DNA of 64,000 nucleotides from JBMOGA01 sp049318625 (GTDB lineage: Bacteria > Pseudomonadota > Alphaproteobacteria > Rhizobiales > Hyphomicrobiaceae), in the NCBI GenBank assembly GCA_049318625.1, contig JBMOGA010000013.1, positions 1 through 64,000 on the forward strand. The letters run 5' to 3'. The notes beneath the pieces are model-generated. The model was not told where the DNA came from, did not search any database, and saw only the letters and a list, made by a program, of their open reading frames with translations. This document shows positions 8,675 to 20,054 of this stretch, one piece after another. Within the stretch, counting starts at the first letter, position 1; the number at the start of each line of letters is the position of its first letter. The translations under genes and the position numbers were made by a program.

Positions 8675-9627
8675 TCAGTAGCCGCGCTGCCGGTCGACGA
8701 CGTTGCGCAGCGCTGCCCCCTGTTCGTAGGCCCGGATCTGGGCGACCACGTAGTCGGAGATCGCGTCGGGATCGCTGTCGGCGGCGTTGTGCGGGGTGAC
8801 CGTCACCTTGGGGTGCGACCAGAACGGGTGGCCGGTCGGCAGCGGCTCGGTCGCGAACACGTCGAGCGTCACCGCGCCGAGCGTGCCGTCATCGAGCGCC
8901 GCAAGGATATCGGCCTCGTTCTGCAGGCCTCCGCGGCCGGCGTTGATGACCACGGGGGCTCCGAGCACGCCGTCGCGGGCGAGCCCGGCGAACAGGCGGC
9001 GGTCGAGGATGGCGCGGGTGTCCGGCGTCAGCGGCAGCAATGCCACCAGGATATCGGTCTGCCCGAGGAAGGCGGCGAGGCCGTCGTGACCGGAGAAGCA
9101 GGTGACGCCCGGCACGTTGCGCGGTGACCGGCTCCAGCCGTTGACGCGGAAACCGATCCGCAGAAGCACCTCCGCGGCGTCGCGGCCGAGTTCGCCGAGC
9201 CCCATGATGCCGACCCGCACGGCGGCGGCGGCCCACTGGTCCTTGGCCATCCATTCTCCCAGACGCTGCGCCGCATCGAGTGCCCGCTGGCGGCGATGGT
9301 GCAGCAGCACGTGCAGGGTGACGTACTCGGTCATCCGCTTGGTCAGGTCGGCGTTGGCGACGCGCACCAGCGGCAGGTCCGGCAGCGTCGGGTCCTGCAA
9401 CAGCGCATCGACGCCGGCGCCCAGATTGAAGATCACCTCGAGCCTGGGGAACGTGCCGAGAAGCCCCTGCGGTGGCTTCCAGACGGCGGCATAGCGCACC
9501 GACGCCGGATCGTCCGGCAGTTCGGGCCACAGCACCACCCGATGCCCGTCGAGGCGACTGGCGAAGCGCTGCCGCCAGGGCTCGGGCGCCCAGTTGTCGC
9601 CGGCGCCCTGGACGACGAGAAGGAGGG

Positions 9628-9631
<4 letters not shown>
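8675..9631 (-). CDS. ghrA: glyoxylate/hydroxypyruvate reductase A-like D-2-hydroxyacid dehydrogenase
   Basis: The 318-residue cytosolic protein should reduce glyoxylate or hydroxypyruvate with NAD(P)H. It shows the Rossmann motif GIMGLGELGRDAAEVL near the middle, the catalytic arginine in VINAGRGG and the histidine in VTPHNAA near the C-terminus. Length and the short N-terminal domain fit the GhrA subgroup. The GTG start at 9631 overlaps the TGA of the upstream ABC gene (GTGA), so it is the last gene of the yej operon; GGGAG lies upstream. Its exact substrate is not determined by the sequence. Confidence 0.88.
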
Positions 9632-11274
<1,643 letters not shown>

Positions 11275-11283
11275 CGAGGCCCT

Positions 11284-12498
11284 CTACCGGAACGTCTTGC
11301 GCGGATCGAGGGCGTCGCGCACCGCCTCGCCGATGAAGATCAGGAGGCTGAGCAGAAGGGCGATCGAGAAGAACGCCGCGAGCCCGAGCCATGGTGCCTG
11401 CAGGTTCGACTTGCCCTGCGCCAGCAGCTCGCCGAGCGAGGGCGAGCCGGGCGGCAGGCCGAGGCCCAGGAAGTCGAGCGCGGTCAGCGCCGTGATGGAG
11501 CCCGAAAGCTTGAATGGCAGAAACGTCAGCGTCGCCACCATGGCGTTCGGCAGCAGGTGCTTGAACATGATCTTGGCATCAGACAGGCCGAGCGCGCGCG
11601 CCGCCGTCACGTACTCGAAATTGCGGGCCCGCAGGAATTCCGCACGCACCAGGCCGACCAGATACACCCACTGGAACAGCAGCAGCACGAACAGCAGCGT
11701 CCAGAACCCGGGCACCAGCACCGACGAGATGATGATGAGCACGTACAGCGACGGGATCGACGACCAGATCTCCAGGAAGCGCTGGAACACCAAGTCGACC
11801 TTGCCGCCGAAATAGCCCTGCACCGCGCCGGCCGTGATGCCGATGATCGAGGACAGCAGCGTGAGAATGAGCCCGAACATCACCGAGATGCGGAACCCGT
11901 AGATCAGCCGGGCAACCACGTCGCGCCCCTGGTCGTCGGTGCCGAGCCAGTTGCGGTTGCCGAGCGCCTGGTAGCGCGCGAGCTGATCGGCCGGCGCGTC
12001 GCACGACGGCAGGTTGGTCGCCCACGACGGCGGCGCCGGGAAGCCGAGGCAGTTGCCGGCCGGCGTCTTGAGGCGAGGATAGTCCTTGTTGATCGAGCTG
12101 TAGGAGTAGCTGATCGGCGGCCAGATCATCCAGCCGTTCTGCTCGATCTCGTCCTGGATCACCGGATCCTTGTAATCGGTTACGGCGAAGAACCCGCCGA
12201 ACTTCGACTCCGGATAATCGAACAGGATCGGCACCAGGACCTCGCGCTTGTAGACGGCGAGGATCGGCTTGTCGTTGGCGATCACCTCTGCGAGCAGGCT
12301 GGTCACCAGCAGCAAGAGGAACAGCCACAGGCTCCAGTAGCCGCGCCGGTTCTGGCGGAAGTTCTCCCAGCGGCGCCGGTTGATCGGCGTCACGCGCATC
12401 CGCCGGCCGAGCGCCGCGAACAGCCCGGTGGCTTGGTCGCCCACTTCGCCGGTCCGCGCGATCATCGGGCCGCGGTCCCCGCTGGCGTGCGCGTCCAT
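11284..12498 (-). CDS. yejE: peptide ABC transporter permease YejE
   Basis: This 404-residue inner-membrane permease carries an N-terminal membrane anchor (about 45-65), a long periplasmic loop and then the conserved binding-protein-dependent transport domain with DDQGRDVVARLIYGFR ahead of the membrane segments. The EAA-type loop is seen around TAARALGLSDAKIMFKHLLP. It is longer than the E. coli protein, mainly in the N-terminal half. Its ATG shares one base with the yejB stop (TGATG), indicating coupled translation. Confidence 0.92.
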   Translation of the reverse strand: MDAHASGDRGPMIARTGEVGDQATGLFAALGRRMRVTPINRRRWENFRQNRRGYWSLWLFLLLLVTSLLAEVIANDKPILAVYKREVLVPILFDYPESKFGGFFAVTDYKDPVIQDEIEQNGWMIWPPISYSYSSINKDYPRLKTPAGNCLGFPAPPSWATNLPSCDAPADQLARYQALGNRNWLGTDDQGRDVVARLIYGFRISVMFGLILTLLSSIIGITAGAVQGYFGGKVDLVFQRFLEIWSSIPSLYVLIIISSVLVPGFWTLLFVLLLFQWVYLVGLVRAEFLRARNFEYVTAARALGLSDAKIMFKHLLPNAMVATLTFLPFKLSGSITALTALDFLGLGLPPGSPSLGELLAQGKSNLQAPWLGLAAFFSIALLLSLLIFIGEAVRDALDPRKTFR

Positions 12499-13610
12499 CA
12501 GACCTCCCGGCTCTCGAAGTCGATGCGGGGATCGACGAGCGTATAGATGAAGTCGGAGACGAGGTTCACCACCAGCCCGACCAGAGAGAAGATGTAGAGC
12601 GTCGCGAACACCACCGGATAGTCGCGGTTGATGATGCTCTCGAAGCTGAGCAACCCGAGCCCGTCGAGCGAGAAGATCGTCTCGATGAGCAGGCTGCCGG
12701 TGAAGAAGGCCCCGATGAAGGCGCCCGGAAACCCGGCGATGATCAGCAGCATCGCGTTGCGGAACACGTGCCCGTACAGCACCTGACGCTCACCGAGCCC
12801 CTTGGCGCGCGCGGTCAGCACGTACTGCTTGCGGATCTCGTCGAGAAACGCGTTCTTGGTCAGCAGGCTCATGGTCGTGAAGGCGCCGAGCGACAGCGCG
12901 ATCAGCGGCAACGTCAGGTGCCAGAAATAGTCCATGACCTTACCGGCGAGCGAAAGCTGGCTCCAGTATTCCGAGGTGAGGCCGCGCAGCGGGAACCACT
13001 GGAAGAACGAGCCGCCGGCGAACACCACCAGCAGCAAAACTGCGACCAGGAACCCCGGCACCGCATAACCGACCGCCAGGACCGCCGACGTCCAGGCATC
13101 GAACGGCTCGCCGTCCTTCATCGCCTTGCGGATGCCGAGGGGGATCGAGATCGCGTAGGTCAGCAGCGTCATCCAGATGCCGAGGGAAATCGAGACCGGC
13201 AGCTTCTCCTTGATGAGTTGCAGCACCGAAATGTCCCGGAAATAGCTCTTGCCGAAATCGAACGTGAGATAGCTGCCCATCATGATGAGGAAGCGCTCGT
13301 GCGGCGGCTTGTCGAAGCCGAACTGCTTTTCGAGCTGCTTGATGAACTCGGGATCGAGGCCCTGTGCGCCGCGGTACTTGGACGCCGAGCCGTCCGACAT
13401 GCCGGGCGCCGTCGAGGCCGGCCCGGCAACGCCGTCGCCCTGGCCACCGCCGATCCGCGCCGTGGCGCCGACGTCGGTGCCCGTGACCTGGGCGATTACC
13501 CGCTCGACCGGCCCGCCCGGCGCGAACTGGATCACCGCGAAGCTGATCAACATGATCCCGATGAGCGTCGGGATGATCAGGAGCAGCCGTTTCAGCAGGT
13601 AGGCGGCCAT
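12498..13610 (-). CDS. yejB: peptide ABC transporter permease YejB
   Basis: The product of 370 residues starts with MAAYLLKRLLLIIPTLIGIM, the standard N-terminal membrane helix of DppB/OppB-type permeases; the frame is open further upstream but that part has no homology character. The EAA loop appears as LTARAKGLGERQVLYGHVFRN. A low-complexity Gly/Ala/Ser insert (about residues 50-80) lies in the periplasmic loop, as in other YejB proteins. It pairs with YejE to form the channel. Confidence 0.93.
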   Translation of the reverse strand: MAAYLLKRLLLIIPTLIGIMLISFAVIQFAPGGPVERVIAQVTGTDVGATARIGGGQGDGVAGPASTAPGMSDGSASKYRGAQGLDPEFIKQLEKQFGFDKPPHERFLIMMGSYLTFDFGKSYFRDISVLQLIKEKLPVSISLGIWMTLLTYAISIPLGIRKAMKDGEPFDAWTSAVLAVGYAVPGFLVAVLLLVVFAGGSFFQWFPLRGLTSEYWSQLSLAGKVMDYFWHLTLPLIALSLGAFTTMSLLTKNAFLDEIRKQYVLTARAKGLGERQVLYGHVFRNAMLLIIAGFPGAFIGAFFTGSLLIETIFSLDGLGLLSFESIINRDYPVVFATLYIFSLVGLVVNLVSDFIYTLVDPRIDFESREV

Positions 13611-13666
13611 GCTTGGTCCACTTCGTTGGCGGGCCGGAACAGCGGCGGGCCCGAGCGCCCGGGAAT

Positions 13667-15502
13667 CTAGGGAAGCTTTGCAGCTTTCTCGGGGTCGTGC
13701 CACCAGGTATCGATGACGCCGTCCGCGTAGGGGGGCTTGTCGGCGGGCCGGCTGAACCGGTTCCAATGGGCGATGTTGTGGCTGGCCTTGTACCAGTGCG
13801 GCACCCAGTAGTGGCCCGACCGGATGACGCGATCGAGCGCACGCGCCGCCGTCTGCAACTCGTCCCGCGTCCGCGCCTCCAGGACCTTGTCGACCAGAGC
13901 GTCGATGACCGGATCACGCACGCCGGCCAGATTGAAGCTGCCGTCGGTCGCCGCGCTCTCGCTCGAAAAGTAGCTCTTGAGCTCGACCCCCGGCGTCAGC
14001 CGCATGACATAGCGCTGGGTCACCACGTCGAAGTCGAAGCCTTTGACCCGGCGCTCGTACTGCGCGCTGTCGACCCGCCGGATCGACGCGTTGATGCCGA
14101 TGGCCACCAGGTTGCGCACGTACGGCTGGATGACCCGCTCGAACGACGGCTCGTTGATGAGGAACTCCACGTCGAGCGTCTCGCCAGCCCCGTTCACCCG
14201 TCGGCCGTCCTTGACGTCCCACCCGGCCTCGCTCAGCAGCCGCGCGGCCTCCCGCAGATGCCGACGGTCCGAGCCCGAGCCGTCCGACACCGGCGGCACG
14301 AACGGCGCCCCGAACACCTCGGCGCCGAGCTTGGTGCGGAACGGCTCGAGCAGCTGCAACTCGGCGGCGCTCGGGGGGCCGGCGGCCTTCAATGGCGAGT
14401 TCTCGAAGAACGAATGCGTGCGGATATAGAGGTCGAAGAAAATGTTCTTGTTGGTCCATTCGTAGTCGAACGCCAGGTTCATGGCGCGGCGCACACGCAC
14501 ATCCTGGAATTTGCCGCGCCGTGTGTTGAGGAAGAAGCCCTGCGCACCCGACGGCCGCGCGTCGGGCATGGTGAGCCGCGCGATCCGGCCGTCGCGAACC
14601 TGTGGCACGTCGTAGGCCGTCGCCCAGTCGCGCGCCGTGAACTCCTCGCGAAGGTCGTAGGCCCCGGCCTTCAGCGCCTCCAGCGCCGCCGTGCGGTCCC
14701 GGAAGTATTCCAGGCGGACCTGATCGAAATTGTAGCGACCGACGTTCACCGGCAGATCCTTGGCCCAGTAGTCCGGCCGGCGGACATACGTGACCGAACT
14801 GCCCTGACGGAAGTCGCCGATCCGGTAGGGACCCGAGCCGAGCGGCGGTTCCAGCGTCGTCGCGTCGAACTCGCGTGTCGCGTAATAGGCCTTAGACAAG
14901 ATCGGCAGCGCGGCAACCACCAGCGGCAGATCGCGCGTTTGATCGCCCTTGAGCGTGAAGCGTACGGTCGCCGCATCGGGCGCCTCGGCCTTGATCACGT
15001 CGCGCAGCGACATCCGGAACGAGGGGTGGCCCTTCTCCTTCAGGACATTGAAGGAATAAACGACATCCTCGGCGGTGAGCGCCGATCCGTCGGCGAACCG
15101 CGCCTCGCCGCGCAACGTGAACGTCACCGCGGACCGGTCCGGCGCCACTTCGGCGGAGCGGGCCACCAGCCCGTACATGGCGTCCGGCTCGTCGAAGGCG
15201 CGCACCATCAGCGTGTCGAACAGCAACTCGAGGCCCTGCGCGGGATCACCCTTGAGGATGAAGGCGTTGAAACTGTCGAACGTGATCCGTCCGCCGGACC
15301 CGACCAGCGCCAGCCGACCACCCTTCGGAGCCGCCGGGCTCACGTAGGAGAAATGCTTGAAGTCGGCGCCATATCGCAGATCGCCGAACGCCGACAAACC
15401 GTGCCGCGGCTCGGCGTTGGCGGGCGCAGCCAGGAACATGGCCAGCATCGCGACCAGGACAGACGTGCAGAAGACAGACAGGGCCGGGCCGGTGCGACTC
15501 AT
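13667..15502 (-). CDS. yejA: extracellular solute-binding protein family 5, YejA-like (second copy)
   Basis: The 611-residue periplasmic peptide-binding protein begins with a signal peptide (MSRTGPALSVFC ... ANAEPRHG, cleavage near residue 30). The mature start, ADFKHFSYVSPAAPKGG, is typical of YejA, followed by the family-5 features FRTPGD-like loops and the long C-terminal lobe. The ATG is 2 bases past the stop of the upstream paralogue, with GTGAGG before it. The two copies are clearly diverged in sequence, so they probably bind different peptides while sharing one YejBEF channel. Confidence 0.9.
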   Translation of the reverse strand: MSRTGPALSVFCTSVLVAMLAMFLAAPANAEPRHGLSAFGDLRYGADFKHFSYVSPAAPKGGRLALVGSGGRITFDSFNAFILKGDPAQGLELLFDTLMVRAFDEPDAMYGLVARSAEVAPDRSAVTFTLRGEARFADGSALTAEDVVYSFNVLKEKGHPSFRMSLRDVIKAEAPDAATVRFTLKGDQTRDLPLVVAALPILSKAYYATREFDATTLEPPLGSGPYRIGDFRQGSSVTYVRRPDYWAKDLPVNVGRYNFDQVRLEYFRDRTAALEALKAGAYDLREEFTARDWATAYDVPQVRDGRIARLTMPDARPSGAQGFFLNTRRGKFQDVRVRRAMNLAFDYEWTNKNIFFDLYIRTHSFFENSPLKAAGPPSAAELQLLEPFRTKLGAEVFGAPFVPPVSDGSGSDRRHLREAARLLSEAGWDVKDGRRVNGAGETLDVEFLINEPSFERVIQPYVRNLVAIGINASIRRVDSAQYERRVKGFDFDVVTQRYVMRLTPGVELKSYFSSESAATDGSFNLAGVRDPVIDALVDKVLEARTRDELQTAARALDRVIRSGHYWVPHWYKASHNIAHWNRFSRPADKPPYADGVIDTWWHDPEKAAKLP

Positions 15503-15504
15503 CC

Positions 15505-17358
15505 TCACCGCCCCCGCGCCGCCGCGATCGTCTTTTCCTTCTGCGCATCCACCCACCAGACGCGCTGGAACGAGATGGACTGCGAGGGCAGCCGGGCGGG
15601 CCGCTCGAACATGTCCCAGGTGGCGATGCGGTCGGACGGCGAGTGCCACTGCGGCACCACGTAGAAGTTCCACAGCAGGACCCGGTCCAGCGCACGCGTG
15701 GCGGCCACCAGCTCCTGGCGATCCTTGGCGAAGATCAGCCGTTCGATCAGCTTGTCGACCGCCGGGTTCTTGATGCCGATGGTGTTGCGGCTGCCCTCAC
15801 GGTCGGCGCCGGCCGAGCCCCAGAAGTCGCGCTGCTCGTTTCCGGGCGACTGCGACTGCGCGAAGGTGTCGACGATGATGTCGAAGTCGAAGGAATCCTC
15901 GCGACGCTGGTACTGCGCGCTGTCGACGACGCGGATGCTGGCCTTCACGCCGAGCCTCTCCAGCGCCGTCTTGTAAGGCAGCAGCACGCGCTCGAAGTCC
16001 GGCGATGTGATCAGGAATTCGACGGCCAGCTCCTTGCCGTCGGGACCCACCAGCACGCTGTTGCGCGCCTTGTAACCGGCATCGGCCAGCAGCTTGGTCG
16101 CCTCGGCCAGGTTGCGCCGGGCGTCCTGCGGGTTCGCATTGACCGGGTTCTTCCATTCCTGCGTGAACACCTCCGGCGGGACCTGGTCGCGCACCTCCTG
16201 CAGCAGTTCCAGTTCGCGGCCCTGCGGCAGCCCTCGCGCCGCCAGTTCCGAGTTGTCGAAGAAGCTGCCGACCCGGCGATACTGGTCGAAGAACAGGTTC
16301 TTGTTCGCCCACTCGAAGTCGAACGCGAGGTTGAAGGCGCGGCGGACGCGCACGTCCTGGAACTGGGGCCGGCGCAGGTTCATCACGAACGCCTGCATCG
16401 GCGCTACCGTCTTGGTTTCGATCTCCTCGCGGCGGACGAGCTTTTTGCTCAGCGCGTCGAAGTCGTACCCGGTCGCCCAGAACTTGGCGCTCGACTCGCG
16501 CCAGAAGTCGAGCTGCCCGGCCTTGAAGGCTTCGAACGCCGGTACCCGGTCACGGAAATAGCTGTAGCGCAGTTCGTCGAAGTTCCATTGGCCGACATAG
16601 ACCGGCAGATCCTTGGCCCAGTAGTCGGCCACCCGCTCGTACGAGATCGAGCGGCCGGGATCCACGGCCTTGATCCGATAGGGCCCGGAGCCGAGCGGAA
16701 TCTCGAGCGTCGAGCGTGCCAGATCGCGCGCCTCGCCGCTGGCCGACTTGGCCTCCCAGAAGTGCTTGGGCAGCACCGGCAGCTGGCCGACGATCTGCGG
16801 CAGCTCGCGGTTGCCCTTGAGGTCGAACGAGAAGGTCACTTCACGCGGCCCGGTCGCCTCGGCCTTGGTCACGTTCTTGTAGTAGAAGGCGTAGTGGGGG
16901 TGGTTCTTCTTCAGCTCGCCGAACGTGAACACCACGTCGGCGGGCGTGATCGGTTTGCCGTCGTGAAAGCGCGCCGCGGCCCGCAGACCGAACGTCACGG
17001 AGGAAAAATCGGCCGGATGCGACACCCACTCGGCGACGAGCCCGTACTCCGACGACGGCTCGTCGGGGCTCGACGCCATCAGTGTGTCGTAGATGAGCGC
17101 CAGGCCGGTCGCGGCGCTGCCCTTGATCGTGTAGGGGTTCAGGCTGTCGAACGAGCCGAGCGCCCACATCCGCACCACGCCGCCCTTCGGCGCATTCGGA
17201 TTGACCCAGTCGAAATGCTTGAAGTCCGGCCCGAACTTCGGTTGGCCGAGCAGCGACAAGGCATGCAACCTTGGATCGGCGGCGGTGGCCGCGAGCGATC
17301 CCCAGGTCAGAGCGAACAGGGCAGCCGCGGCAGCGGCACGAAACGTGCGAGAGATCAT
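15505..17358 (-). CDS. yejA: extracellular solute-binding protein family 5, YejA-like (first copy)
   Basis: The 617-residue periplasmic binding protein is the first gene of the peptide importer operon. It has a signal peptide ending near ATAADPRL and the mature YejA-like segment FGPDFKHFDWVNPNAPKGG. AAGGAGG lies 6 bases before the ATG at 17358, an almost perfect ribosome binding site that suggests high expression, as expected for a binding protein. Homologues deliver microcin C or host antimicrobial peptides to YejBEF. The ligand here cannot be read from the sequence. Confidence 0.92.
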   Translation of the reverse strand: MISRTFRAAAAAALFALTWGSLAATAADPRLHALSLLGQPKFGPDFKHFDWVNPNAPKGGVVRMWALGSFDSLNPYTIKGSAATGLALIYDTLMASSPDEPSSEYGLVAEWVSHPADFSSVTFGLRAAARFHDGKPITPADVVFTFGELKKNHPHYAFYYKNVTKAEATGPREVTFSFDLKGNRELPQIVGQLPVLPKHFWEAKSASGEARDLARSTLEIPLGSGPYRIKAVDPGRSISYERVADYWAKDLPVYVGQWNFDELRYSYFRDRVPAFEAFKAGQLDFWRESSAKFWATGYDFDALSKKLVRREEIETKTVAPMQAFVMNLRRPQFQDVRVRRAFNLAFDFEWANKNLFFDQYRRVGSFFDNSELAARGLPQGRELELLQEVRDQVPPEVFTQEWKNPVNANPQDARRNLAEATKLLADAGYKARNSVLVGPDGKELAVEFLITSPDFERVLLPYKTALERLGVKASIRVVDSAQYQRREDSFDFDIIVDTFAQSQSPGNEQRDFWGSAGADREGSRNTIGIKNPAVDKLIERLIFAKDRQELVAATRALDRVLLWNFYVVPQWHSPSDRIATWDMFERPARLPSQSISFQRVWWVDAQKEKTIAAARGR

Positions 17359-17521
17359 GTCGCCTCCTTGACCTGTGCGCGCCCTGCGAAGCGGCCGGCG
17401 CGCGGGCCGGTCCGGGACGTCGGGCACACAGGCTATTGGCCTTGCGAGCACGTTTTGTAGCCCACGGGACGGGGCTTCCCGCATTATTTTTTTGTCATCT
17501 CGATCGCCGGCCCACAAACGA
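17359..17521 (-). promoter_or_regulatory. leader/promoter region of the yej operon
   Basis: This gap separates yejA from the cytochrome c gene, and both are transcribed leftward. An A/T-rich run lies at about 17484-17494. With the terminator at 17522-17549 upstream, the yej operon needs its own promoter here. I cannot pick a reliable -35/-10 pair. Confidence 0.4.
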
Positions 17522-17549
17522 CGACGGCCCCGCTTGCGCGAGGCCGCCG
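17522..17549 (-). terminator. hairpin terminator of the cytochrome c gene
   Basis: Arms at 17522-17533 and 17538-17549 close a TTGC/GCAA loop. On the minus-strand RNA all 12 pairs form, two as G-U wobbles; on the plus strand the same positions would be A-C mismatches, so the structure is built for leftward transcripts. The T tract after it is weak (CGTTTGT). Confidence 0.6.
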
Positions 17550-17570
17550 GACCGGAAGGAATGCAGCGGA

Positions 17571-18119
17571 TCAGCCCTGCGGCAGCGGCGCCGGGCTCGG
17601 GCTCAGGCTGCGCAGATAGATCAGGATGTCGGCGAGCTCCTGGTCGTCCTTGACGCCGGCGAAGCCCATCTTGTTGCCGGGGATGTAGCCCTTGGGATCG
17701 TGCAAGAAGCCGGCGATAGCCTCGAAGCTCCAGTCGCCGCCCTTGGTCTTGACCGACTGCGAGTAGCTGAACCCGTCCACCGCGCCCTTGCCGCGATTGA
17801 CGATGCCGTAGAGGTTCGGCCCGGTCCGGCTGGCGCCGCCCTTGTCGACGGTATGGCAGGCCGCGCACTTCTTGAAGGCCGCGGCGCCCGCATCCGCGCT
17901 CGCCTTCGGCAGCAACTGCGCAACCTTGGCGAAGCTGAACGCTGCCGGAGCCGCGCCGCCACCCCCCGTTGCGGCCTTCGCATCGACCGGCAGAGCATAG
18001 CCGACGACGGCATGACCGTGGGCCGCCTGCGACATGTCGATCGCCGTGCGCGCGCCGACCAGAAGCAGCAGTGCGGCAAGTACCGCGGCGGCAATCTTGT
18101 TGAATTCCCAGCTATCCAT
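17571..18119 (-). CDS. membrane-anchored class I cytochrome c
   Basis: The 182-residue protein has an uncleaved N-terminal membrane anchor (residues about 8-27) and a periplasmic c-type haem domain. The haem attachment motif is C85-A-A-C88-H89 and the likely axial methionine is M151 in GNKMGF. The layout matches CycM/cytochrome c552-type electron carriers that link the bc1 complex to terminal oxidases in rhizobia. A Gly/Ala linker joins anchor and haem domain. It is a single gene with its own terminator. Its maturation would depend on the ccm genes further right. Confidence 0.92.
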   Translation of the reverse strand: MDSWEFNKIAAAVLAALLLLVGARTAIDMSQAAHGHAVVGYALPVDAKAATGGGGAAPAAFSFAKVAQLLPKASADAGAAAFKKCAACHTVDKGGASRTGPNLYGIVNRGKGAVDGFSYSQSVKTKGGDWSFEAIAGFLHDPKGYIPGNKMGFAGVKDDQELADILIYLRSLSPSPAPLPQG

Positions 18120-18327
18120 CGGCTTCCTCTAGAGCCCAAAATCTCAGGCCACGCGCGCGGGTCCCGCGCCGCGACTATAGGTACCACGGCCTCACTTGCA
18201 TCGAGTGAACCCGCTGGTCTACAGCCTCGTGGCGAGACGAATTGTCACCGGTCGCGCTTGACCACTGTCATTGTGCACTGTGGCGGCGCTCCAGACAACT
18301 CCGCGCGATGCATTGCCGGGAGGACTT
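18120..18327. promoter_or_regulatory. divergent promoter region, cytochrome c / kdsB
   Basis: The 208 bases between the leftward cytochrome c gene and the rightward kdsB gene must carry both promoters. CGGGAGG at 18317-18323 is the kdsB ribosome binding site. I see no distinctive operator. Confidence 0.4.
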
Positions 18328-19059
18328 ATGAACAGCACGATCGTCGTGATTCCGGCCCGCATGCAGGCAACCCGGCTGCCGGGTAAGCCCTTGGCCGACA
18401 TCAACGGCACGCCGATGATCGTCCACGTCTGGCGCTGCGCCATGGCGGCCGAAACCGGCCGTGTGGTGGTGGCAACCGATTCCGACGAGATCGCCGCCGT
18501 GGTGCGCGCGGCCGGCGGCGAATCGGTGATGACCCGCCCAGACCACATGTCGGGCTCCGACCGAGTCTTCGAGGCGGTTTCCAAGGTCGACCCCGACTGC
18601 GACATCGACCTCATCGTCAACCTGCAGGGCGACCTGCCAACGCTCGATCCCCGGCTGGTGCGGCAGTGCCTTCGGCCGCTCGAAACCAAGGGCGTGCACA
18701 TCGCGTCCCTGGCGGCCGAGATCCGCGAGGAGGCGGAGCGGACGGCGCCCCACGTCGTCAAGGTGATCGGCACGCCGATCGCCAAGGACCGGCTGCGGGC
18801 GCTGTATTTCACGCGGGCCACCGCGCCGTGGGGCGATGGGCCCCTCTATCATCACATCGGCATGTACGCCTATCGCCGCACATCCCTCGAACGCTTCGTC
18901 TCGCTGCGTCCCTCGCCGCTCGAACTGCGCGAGAAGCTCGAGCAGTTGCGGGCGCTCGAGGACGGCATGCGCGTCGATGTCGCCATCGTCGACACCGTGC
19001 CGCTCGGCGTCGACACCCCGGCCGATCTCGAACGCGCCCGCGTCCTTCTCAAAGCCTGA
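18328..19059 (+). CDS. kdsB: 3-deoxy-manno-octulosonate cytidylyltransferase
   Basis: The 243-residue cytosolic enzyme activates Kdo with CTP for lipopolysaccharide core synthesis. The N-terminal nucleotide-binding signature IPARMQATRLPGKPLADI and the VNLQGDLPTLDP motif are diagnostic. The ATG at 18328 is preferred over an upstream in-frame ATG at 18271 because CGGGAGG lies 4 bases before it and it aligns with family N-termini. The protein indicates a Gram-negative envelope. pheA follows after 48 bases, as in several alphaproteobacteria. Confidence 0.95.
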   Translation: MNSTIVVIPARMQATRLPGKPLADINGTPMIVHVWRCAMAAETGRVVVATDSDEIAAVVRAAGGESVMTRPDHMSGSDRVFEAVSKVDPDCDIDLIVNLQGDLPTLDPRLVRQCLRPLETKGVHIASLAAEIREEAERTAPHVVKVIGTPIAKDRLRALYFTRATAPWGDGPLYHHIGMYAYRRTSLERFVSLRPSPLELREKLEQLRALEDGMRVDVAIVDTVPLGVDTPADLERARVLLKA

Positions 19060-19107
19060 CATCGTCGGTCCATCCGGCGACAACTGCCGCCGACTCAGAG
19101 GTTCGAC

Positions 19108-20052
19108 ATGCCCAATCGTAGACCGAAGGCCGCGGCGCAACCGGTGCCGGGATACCCCAACGAGCACCCGCCGGGGCCGTTCCGTGTCTCCTACCAGGGC
19201 GAGGCCGGCGCCAACTCCCACCTCGCCTGTCTCGAGGTCTATGCCGACTGCGAGCCGGTGGCCTGCCCGACATTCGAGGATGCGCTAGCGGCGGTAAAAT
19301 CCGGCGACGTGCGCTATGCCATGATCCCCATCGAGAACTCGGTGGCCGGGCGCGTGGCCGACATTCATCATCTGCTGCCCAACGCCGGGCTCTACGTCAT
19401 CGGCGAGCACTTCCTGCGCGTGCGCCATCAGCTGCTGGCGGTGAAGGGCGCGAGCCTCACGACCGTCAAGCGGGCGCTGTCGCACACGCAGGCCCTGGGC
19501 CAGTGCCGCCTGACGCTGCGCAAGCTCGGCATCAAGCCGGTTCCCGAGGCGGACACCGCGGGTTCCGCCCGCATCGTCTCCGAGAGCGGCGATCCGACGA
19601 TCGCGGCCATCGCGTCGAGTCTCGCCGCCAAGGTCTACGGCCTCGAGACACTGATGAGCGATATCGAGGACGAGGCCCACAACACCACGCGGTTCGTCAT
19701 CCTCGCCGCCGATCCGGACGACGCCGAGCCGGGCGACGGCCCTTGCGTCACCACGTTCATCTTCCGCGTCCGCAACGTGCCGGCCGCGCTCTACAAGGCG
19801 CTCGGCGGTTTCGCCACCAACGGCGTCAACATGACCAAGCTCGAATCCTACCAGCTCGGCGGCGCGTTCACGGCCACCATGTTCCACGCCGACATCGAAG
19901 GGCACCCCGCCGACGAGCCGGTCAGGCTCGCGCTGGAGGAGTTGTCGTTCTTCTCGAGCGAGGTGAAACTTCTCGGCACCTATCCCGCGAGCCCGTACCG
20001 CCTCGAAGCGGCCCGGCGCGCCGCGGCCGGGCAACATAGAATTGGGAGGTAG
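19108..20052 (+). CDS. pheA: prephenate dehydratase
   Basis: The 314-residue monofunctional enzyme converts prephenate to phenylpyruvate in phenylalanine synthesis. The catalytic domain spans about residues 26-210, with the substrate motif near TTRFVIL. A C-terminal ACT domain (about 220-300) contains ESYQLGG, the equivalent of the ESRP allosteric motif, so feedback inhibition by phenylalanine is likely. There is no chorismate mutase domain. An SDR gene follows after 2 bases and is probably co-transcribed. Confidence 0.95.
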   Translation: MPNRRPKAAAQPVPGYPNEHPPGPFRVSYQGEAGANSHLACLEVYADCEPVACPTFEDALAAVKSGDVRYAMIPIENSVAGRVADIHHLLPNAGLYVIGEHFLRVRHQLLAVKGASLTTVKRALSHTQALGQCRLTLRKLGIKPVPEADTAGSARIVSESGDPTIAAIASSLAAKVYGLETLMSDIEDEAHNTTRFVILAADPDDAEPGDGPCVTTFIFRVRNVPAALYKALGGFATNGVNMTKLESYQLGGAFTATMFHADIEGHPADEPVRLALEELSFFSSEVKLLGTYPASPYRLEAARRAAAGQHRIGR

Positions 20053-20054
20053 CG

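Noticed and set aside
13613..17460. Two very long plus-strand frames opposite the yejA genes
   Set aside because: Antisense shadows of intact binding-protein genes in GC-rich DNA; low-complexity composition and no family features.
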